Assembly: GCA_945910005.1 (NCBI GenBank)
Contig: OX246741.1
Span: 1,474,001 to 1,538,000 of the forward strand
Direction of reading: 5' to 3'
Length of the DNA stretch: 64,000 nt
DNA from: Isoperla grammatica
Taxonomy: Eukaryota > Arthropoda > Insecta > Plecoptera > Perlodidae
Shown here: one piece after another, positions 60,701 through 64,000 of the stretch
How the letters are laid out: each line of letters begins with the position of its first letter
Position numbering within the stretch: position 1 is the first letter of the stretch
Position numbers and translations under genes: made by a program
Notes under the pieces: generated by a model
What the model was told of the DNA's origin: nothing
Seen by the model: the letters and a program-made list of their open reading frames with translations, nothing else
Database searches by the model: none

Positions 60701-62827
60701 TTGCCGCGCTGTTGCCGCGCGGTCGATGCGTCAACCACTCCGCTGGGATAATGTTAACAATGATAACAATAGGCCGACAATTATTTTAGAACGCAGTGAG
60801 GTACTGTTTAGACTCTCCAAGGACCAACTGTAGAAATATAATAATTAGTTCTAGGACCTGCAATGTGACCCGGAGGTTAGACCATTTGTCTAACACGAAT
60901 TAAGTTCATTCCTTTTTTACTCTCCAGCCTCCACCAAAAACCACCATCAACAACCTTTAAGCGACCGTATCAACTATTATAAGTCCATGGTATCACAATT
61001 ATAAATCCATTGTATCACTGTTGATGCCCACTCAAGTCCAGGAATTCAGAAGACGGTAACCGAATGACGTAGCTGATAAGCGTCTACATCACAATATTAT
61101 GTTGAAGATTTTCGTGGCGTTATATTATAATGTTGATACAAAAATAGTGAAATATTTTTGCCACCTAATTTGTTTTTTATTTTTACTTTATCTACATTCT
61201 TCATTATGATTTTCACATTTTAAAGAGTAATTCATGTTTTAGGCCCGCTAACGTGGCATCAACTGAAGCTACGGAGGACGATCATTCATTACACATGAGA
61301 TTAGCCTCGGCTGTCCAAGTCTGAACAGGTCAGGTCAACCAATACTCGTCTTATTTTGTTATTGACGTAGACCAGACGAAGATGGCGACGAGTAATGGCC
61401 GATGTGAGTGTAGCTTGTAAATGTAAATTATGCATGACGATGTTAGAAACGACACTCCACTTTACACGACATTGCGCAGCTATCTTATGTCCTTCACTTA
61501 GCTTGGCCTAGCTCGCTTCTAAGCTAGCGGCGTCTCTTGCCATCATTACCCAGGCTATCTGTTTCTTATCTCAACGCCGTAAGAGTTCCAACAACACAAG
61601 CCTGGATTAGGCAGGAAATGACGTCAAACAATCTCATTTCCCGTATTGGTAATTGGCGGCCATTTTATCCCCTGTGCAGATAAATACCAACGATGTAAAA
61701 AAGCGCTTTTGTTAAATGTGAATGTGTTGACGTCACGGATTGTGTAATAGTGAAGTGACGTATGTGACAACTACCAACCTAAATCTAGTTACATCTCGTG
61801 GCTCATGTCTCCGGTATTGTAGGACGCTGATATCTCCGAAGATAAATTTCAAATCAGCCTTAATTACAAAAAAAAAATAAGAACATAATTTATGTGATTA
61901 TGAATGAACGTCACACTAACTAGTTTCTTGTCTGTCTAGAGAGTATTGACAGGCTTTTTACCAAGTGCTCGCAAAACCTCAACTCGCCCAGGGCTGCCCA
62001 GCGTGGGACATAACATCTGATTCATGGAGACTAGCCCTTGCAGAGTTACAGGCTTCATTGCTGCTACATAACAACCCCAGTGATACAGCCAGAATAGGGC
62101 TGCCCAACGTGGGACATAACATCTGATTCATGGAGGGTATCCCAGGCTTCATTGCTGCTACATAACAATCCCAGTGATACAGCTAGACCTGCCTTAAGTT
62201 ATTATACAGCCCCACTCTGGCAATATTTGAAACAAAGCTCCCCCCCCCCCCCCCCCGTACTACCAAAGTTGTTTTGGCTAACAAGAGAAAATCAAAATGT
62301 TATATGAAGAGATACATGAAGTCACTTTCAAACAAGAGGGGGGGATATTTGGGTCTTTAATTAGTTGGCCCATGCACTATATCGTCTACAATGAAGCCAT
62401 ACTTACGCTAACGCACTTTGACCAAAGAGACTTTCTTTTATAGCCTAAGGGCCAAATGCACAGTCAAAAGGGCCAAATGCGGACAAAAGTATGGAATTTG
62501 TATATGGTTGCTATAGCTAGTAGACAGTGGTTGCTATGGAATTTGATTTTCTTATGGAAAATAGCATGAAATAAAACAATTCCATAGCAATAAGTCCTGT
62601 ACTTAACTTGACAGTTATCTGTACATATGGCCCTAAGACCTAAGACTAGTCTTTCTATGTAGTTGGTAAGGACGCGTAACTATTGGCAGTACTGTTCTCT
62701 CTTATGCCCGTAGTGCATTATACGGGTAAACAGCACTTTGCTTCTTAGATGATGATGATGTACAAAGTCACGACTCATAGAGGTGGAAAATGAGCAGTGC
62801 CAAACTTACTGTGGCTTTCAGTCTCAT
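40827..62827 (-). CDS. pedal peptide/orcokinin-type neuropeptide precursor, 4 coding exons
   Basis: Exons 62827-62810, 58475-58214, 43975-43804 and 42735-40827 join in phase to about 786 aa. Residues 1-23 form a signal peptide (KATTVLQVVLLLASLQVALS), predicted to be cut before LPTLEDN. A Glu-rich spacer follows, then peptides related to (S/R)GFHxxxFxxxFGxF between KR, KRR or KK sites: two in exon 3 and 14 nearly identical ones in exon 4 (SGFHGDTFSGGFGDF, 31-residue period with T/A-E-D/E spacers). Degenerate copies at the end begin PEMDSL and EFHGD. Peptides of this family are released from neurons and act as transmitters and modulators of muscle and cilia in protostomes. The dibasic spacing, acidic spacers and repeat similarity fit pedal peptide/orcokinin precursors; the exact family member is uncertain. 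The start relies on a six-codon exon. Confidence 0.85.
41190..42482 (-). repeat. 93-bp coding repeat, 14 copies
   Basis: Each unit encodes KRRMGSGQSGFHGDTFSGG plus FGDFATMKR and a three-residue acidic spacer. In order the spacers are TED, AED, AED, AED, AEE, TEE, TEE, TEE, AEE, GDD, TED, TED, TED. The peptide part is invariant; DNA changes are mostly synonymous or in spacers. Confidence 0.97.
42644..42651. promoter_or_regulatory. CRE palindrome inside coding exon 4
   Basis: TGACGTCA within the neuropeptide exon 4 codons for the KRDVTTS region. It may be fortuitous, but it is one of seven perfect CREs in this locus. Confidence 0.3.
42828..42912 (+). promoter_or_regulatory. CRE/CCAAT module 1
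   Basis: TTCCACAGCAAGCTTGTGGA, TGACGTCA (42850-42857), ATAGATG and CCAATCAG (about 29 bp later), then ATTTGAAA. The order and spacing recur at 44036 and, inverted, at 46440. It lies in intron 3 of the neuropeptide gene. Confidence 0.5.
42913..43803 (-). other. neuropeptide intron 3 remainder
   Basis: About 0.9 kb of intron between module 1 and exon 3. The only structure seen is the double palindrome at 43597-43652. Confidence 0.5.
43597..43652. repeat. double palindrome ATTGAGTTTG/CAAACTCAAT
   Basis: A perfect 20-bp palindrome at 43597-43616 is followed by a hairpin with the same arms, CATTGAGTTTG (43622-43632) and CAAACTCAATG (43642-43652), around a 9-bp loop. The outer TACC and GGTA also pair. 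Confidence 0.85.
43804..43975 (-). CDS. neuropeptide precursor exon 3 (two divergent peptides)
   Basis: Acceptor TGTCCTCAG|AG and donor GCCAG|GTAAGT, phase 1 in and 2 out. It encodes VDARGFHESVFDGVGNYYP before KRGRKKR, and INARGFHDNVFHSDFGRF before NPMKR. Both share the RGFH...VF core with the main repeats. Confidence 0.9.
44036..44125 (+). promoter_or_regulatory. CRE/CCAAT module 2
   Basis: GGTTCCACGAGAACCTTGTG, TGACGTCA (44062-44069), AAGATGAG and GGCCAATCAGATGTCAG. Same layout as module 1, in neuropeptide intron 2 next to exon 3. Confidence 0.5.
44126..47400. other. neuropeptide intron 2, right of exon 3
   Basis: AT-rich intron DNA. Degenerate CRE/CCAAT-like patches occur near 44570-44610 (TGACGACG ... 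CCAATCAG) and 45735-45750 (CCAATCACCAGTGACGTAAG). 45340-45390 resembles 48745-48800 (TCGGGAGTTT ... GGTCACC or GCGACCAG), another minor repeat. No exon supported. Confidence 0.4.
46440..46538 (-). promoter_or_regulatory. CRE/CCAAT module 3 (minus strand)
   Basis: On the minus strand: GTTCCACAGCAACCTCGTGG, TGACGTCA (46512-46505), ATAGATGAG and GGCCAATCAAATGTCAG. Closest to module 2 in sequence, opposite orientation. Confidence 0.5.
47490..47705 (-). repeat. SINE-like repeat with tRNA-like head
   Basis: On the minus strand the head includes a stem CTGC...GCAG and B-box GGATTCGATTCC (47656-47645), then GGTTCGGCTGGTGTTGTAAC and TGGAGCCGTCAGCAAC. It shares its B-box side and TGGAGCCGTCA with the copy starting at 40538. 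A 3' fragment recurs at 49500-49550. Confidence 0.55.
48409..48560 (+). repeat. SINE-like dispersed repeat, copy 2
   Basis: Same family as 7779-7960 and 60060: ATCGATCTTTGATTGGTTAT, GGTCGAAGCCTACAGGG and GAGTGGGTAGACTCTGAATG, with a T/A-rich tail. Confidence 0.7.
49016..49200. repeat. short tandem repeat, about 3.5 units
   Basis: Units read GACTGTCGGCCTTAACACTA, GTCATGTCATGCAGGTTGCA, TATATT, with small length differences. No gene relation seen. Confidence 0.85.
49201..50625. other. neuropeptide intron 2, middle
   Basis: Mostly unique AT-rich intron. 49484-49500 is a G tract, and 49500-49550 a SINE 3' fragment. No exon found. Confidence 0.4.
50626..51720. repeat. 76-bp minisatellite, about 14 copies
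   Basis: The unit contains GTAGAGAGCGAGCGAGGCGA, CTGTACAGAGAACGTCCTGC and TGTTCACAGTAGCAACGTGT. Two variant types (GCGAGCGAGGCG and GCGGGCGAGGAG) occur in blocks, a sign of higher-order amplification. It abuts the LINE at 51750. Confidence 0.96.
51750..54200 (-). mobile_element. Jockey-like non-LTR retrotransposon, RT frame with one nonsense codon
   Basis: On the minus strand one frame runs from about 54176 to 52161, broken by a single TAA at 52757-52755. RT motifs appear in order: PKPGKNTSNAQNYRPISLL, EQFGFRAGHSTTAQLA, LLDIEKAFDTVW, GVPQGSLLGPVLFSLYINDI, FADDTAL, then thumb and C-terminal parts (YLGLHMDSKLNFTHHL, TYACPVW). The endonuclease domain and ORF1 are absent, so it is 5' truncated. 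The 3' end near 51755-51785 is an AATAAA/TTATTATTACT-type tail. It appears younger than the LINE at 34.5 kb. It sits in neuropeptide intron 2, in the gene's own orientation. Confidence 0.9.
54201..57701. other. neuropeptide intron 2, right part
   Basis: AT-rich intron DNA; I found no exon with splice signals and recognisable product, and no tandem repeat longer than simple runs. Confidence 0.45.
57702..58061. mobile_element. non-autonomous hAT-like MITE
   Basis: Ends AAGGGATGGG and CCCATCCCTAA are near-perfect terminal inverted repeats of the hAT type. Flanks ATTTCAGC (57694-57701) and TTTTCAGC (58062-58069) match at 7 of 8 bases, the expected 8-bp target duplication. Subterminal GTGTACACG words repeat on both sides. 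No transposase is encoded. Confidence 0.8.
58214..58475 (-). CDS. neuropeptide precursor exon 2 (signal core, acidic spacer)
   Basis: Acceptor TGATTGCAG|ACG and donor TTTCCAG|GTAAAC, phase 0 in and 1 out. It encodes the hydrophobic signal core and a Glu/Gln-rich region (EEVLASLLEHQRSRQGQ). The apparent start at 58481 is TTG, so the ATG must come from another exon. Confidence 0.88.
58476..60059. other. neuropeptide intron 1, left part
   Basis: Unique sequence apart from the CRE/CCAAT pair at 59158. No exon supported. Confidence 0.45.
59158..59197 (+). promoter_or_regulatory. CRE/CCAAT pair in neuropeptide intron 1
   Basis: TGACGTCA at 59158-59165 and CCAATAGAC about 30 bp later keep the spacing of modules 1-3, with little other similarity. 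Confidence 0.35.
60060..60202 (+). repeat. SINE-like dispersed repeat, copy 3, interrupted by a MITE
   Basis: TTTCGTATTTGAAATATCGA through GAGTGGGTAGA matches the copies at 7779 and 48409. The expected 3' tail resumes after the MITE as (TTTA)n at 60347-60372. Confidence 0.75.
60203..60338. mobile_element. 136-bp MITE with about 40-bp inverted ends
   Basis: AATTCATAGTCGGCCCCTAC at the left is repeated inverted as GTAGGGGCCGACTATGAATT at the right; the arms continue through CACCTAGGGG and CCCATTGTT with one mismatch. It is nested in the SINE-like repeat, which dates it as the younger insertion. Confidence 0.88.
60339..61618. other. neuropeptide intron 1, middle
   Basis: (TTTA)n tail, then unique AT-rich DNA. 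Nothing else recognised. Confidence 0.4.
61619..61735. promoter_or_regulatory. two CRE palindromes about 1 kb downstream of neuropeptide exon 1
   Basis: TGACGTCA at 61619-61626 and again at 61728-61735 (TTGACGTCACGG), in intron 1. CRE-binding factors commonly control neuropeptide genes; function here is inferred from spacing and number only. Confidence 0.35.
61988..62190. repeat. direct duplication of about 106 bp
   Basis: GGGCTGCCCAGCGTGGGACA, TAACATCTGATTCATGGAG and TTCATTGCTGCTACATAACA occur twice in the same order. The second copy has lost about 13 bp in the middle. Confidence 0.9.
62449..62636. repeat. short palindromic repeat family, longest copy
   Basis: Starts GGGCCAAATGCACAGTCAAA and ends TGTACATATGGCCCT, with inner arms GGTTGCTATGGAATT and AATTCCATAGCAA. 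It contains a short internal duplication (GGGCCAAATGC). Related to 17387-17515 and 34034-34175. Confidence 0.7.
62810..62827 (-). CDS. neuropeptide precursor exon 1 (start codon, six codons)
   Basis: ATG AGA CTG AAA GCC ACA is followed by a consensus donor GTAAGT, phase 0. Joined to exon 2 it gives a textbook signal peptide, MRLKATTVLQVVLLL. The ATG overlaps an upstream ATG-AGA-TGA minimal uORF (62832-62824). Confidence 0.65.
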
Positions 62828-63203
62828 CTCATTCACTTTAAAGCTTTTAGGAAAGCAGAATATCTCATAAAATAACATCATCTTAAAGAAACAACTTCAT
62901 AAAAGAAATATGTAAATATATTCAGAATGGTGTTCATTCAAAATGTTTGTTGAAGAAGCTCCAAGAAGAGCGAGACTGCTTAGCTTACAGCTTGTGTGTT
63001 GGTAATAGTAGTGAAGCGAGGTTCAAGTAGCGAGGAACTCTTTGCGTGGAACCGCAGTCTGCACCATGTCTCATGCACGACACAGCGTGTAGACTGCGTG
63101 TAATAAGACTCTCTTACGCGTGGAGCCGCAGTCTGCACCATATCTCATGCACTATGTTTTGTATTTGTTTTTTTGTATTCCATCTCATACCATAATTACC
63201 TCC

Positions 63204-63205
<2 letters not shown>
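62828..63205 (-). promoter_or_regulatory. 5' region of the neuropeptide gene (promoter not pinpointed)
   Basis: Sequence upstream of the presumed start exon. TATTTACATATTTC-type AT-rich elements lie near 62905-62925 on the minus strand. A 30-bp block (GTGGAACCGCAGTCTGCACCAT or close) is duplicated near 63045 and 63120. No transcription start can be fixed from sequence. Confidence 0.25.

Positions 63206-63278
<73 letters not shown>
63206..63278. repeat. (GA)n microsatellite, about 36 units
   Basis: An uninterrupted GA run, upstream of the neuropeptide start exon. It is a purine-only strand and could form triplex DNA or bind GAGA-type factors. Confidence 0.97.
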
Positions 63279-63281
<3 letters not shown>

Positions 63282-64000
63282 CAATGTAACGGTAAATTAC
63301 ATTAGTGTATAACATGAACAAGGTATTGTCCTCACGGTTGAACAGAAAGTGATCTAAAACATTCCTGAAGAGTTCTCTTTCTGTGTAGCCAACCACATTT
63401 TAATTATCTCTTGTTTACGGGCAAACAAGTGCGATGTTATTGCCTTGTGTAGTAAGTTTTCGATTGGCACTTACCCGCTTAAATAGCTTCCAGTGTAGCA
63501 AATGAAGTTACAGAACGCTCAGTAACGCTGTCAGCAAGGTTTAGGAATGCATCCAGTACGTTGGCTGGCTGGCTGGTACAGAACAGTCCGCAGGTAGCTT
63601 CCCTTAATTGGCGTCAATTAATTCTATGTTTATATTTTACATGGTGTACAAAATCTTCTTATACTTTATTTGCAGTGGTCATTATGTGGTCAGTGTATAA
63701 ACTGCGGCAAATAAATGCACTTTCGAGTGAGCAACTAAAGCTAGCAATAGTTTGGCAGCCGTTCTCAAGCTCGTCCAGATCCCTGGCTTCTGATTGGTCG
63801 AGAGACTATTCGCTCGCCTCATGCGTGAGCATCAACACGAGATGAAACATAAGGATTTGGTGGCAAAAATAGTGTTTTCTAGTTATTTTTCTTTTCATAT
63901 AAAACAATTGTCTGTTAGATGAACTTGGGTTGGATAAGAAAAATTCTTCAACAGCTTCTCTTAAAAATTATAACCCTGAGAAAATCTTGCACAATCTTTC
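63279..64000. other. window end, no gene seen
   Basis: Unique AT-rich DNA; a CCAAT box on the minus strand (GATTGG at about 63794-63799) is the only motif noted. Confidence 0.45.

Noticed and set aside
63120..63396. Arg-Glu and Leu-Ser repeat frames on both strands
   Set aside because: Translation of the GA microsatellite.

Overview
The window is animal nuclear DNA, not bacterial. It holds intron-rich genes with GT-AG splice sites, tRNA-derived SINE-like repeats, MITEs, non-LTR retrotransposon remnants and many minisatellites. A multi-copy precursor with pedal-peptide/orcokinin-like repeats (SGFHGDTFSGGFGDF), an XIAP-type IAP and a neuronal-type glutamate transporter suggest a lophotrochozoan, most likely a mollusc. 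That taxon is an inference.

Four protein-coding genes can be built, all on the minus strand, and the reading phase was followed across every junction. (1) 10431-6656: an IAP, 456 aa, 6 coding exons (three BIRs, UBA, RING). (2) 14746-13316: a single-exon RCC1-repeat protein ending in a SIAH-like RING, 476 aa. (3) 32930-20007: an SLC1-family excitatory amino acid transporter (EAAT), 562 aa, 11 coding exons. (4) 62827-40827: a secreted neuropeptide precursor, about 786 aa, 4 coding exons. It has 14 nearly identical 31-residue repeats and two introns of 4.3 and 14.2 kb.

Layout: 1-6.1 kb has no gene but a 91-bp palindromic satellite. 6.1-10.4 kb is the IAP. 10.4-12.2 kb is rich in TAGGCCTA. 13.3-14.7 kb is RCC1-RING. 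15-19.3 kb is dispersed repeats. 20-33 kb is the EAAT. 33-40 kb is a long hairpin, a decayed LINE and simple repeats. 40.8-62.8 kb is the neuropeptide gene; its introns hold a Jockey-like LINE, a 76-bp satellite, SINEs, a hAT-like MITE and repeated CRE/CCAAT modules. The last kilobase shows only a GA microsatellite.

The most striking feature is in the EAAT gene. Six exon edges (acceptors of exons 4, 7 and 9; donors of exons 6, 8 and 9) have each been amplified into a tandem array that carries the splice site and adjoining exon sequence: about 22 extra acceptors at exon 4, about 54 extra donors at exon 9, 11 extra donors at exon 6, and 2 extra copies at each of the other three. In most arrays the extra sites lead straight to an in-frame stop or a frameshift. 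At exon 7 they would add 37 or 74 residues in frame. The gene therefore looks like a natural series of splice-site-anchored minisatellites. Assembly or haplotype artefact must be excluded before biological weight is put on copy numbers.
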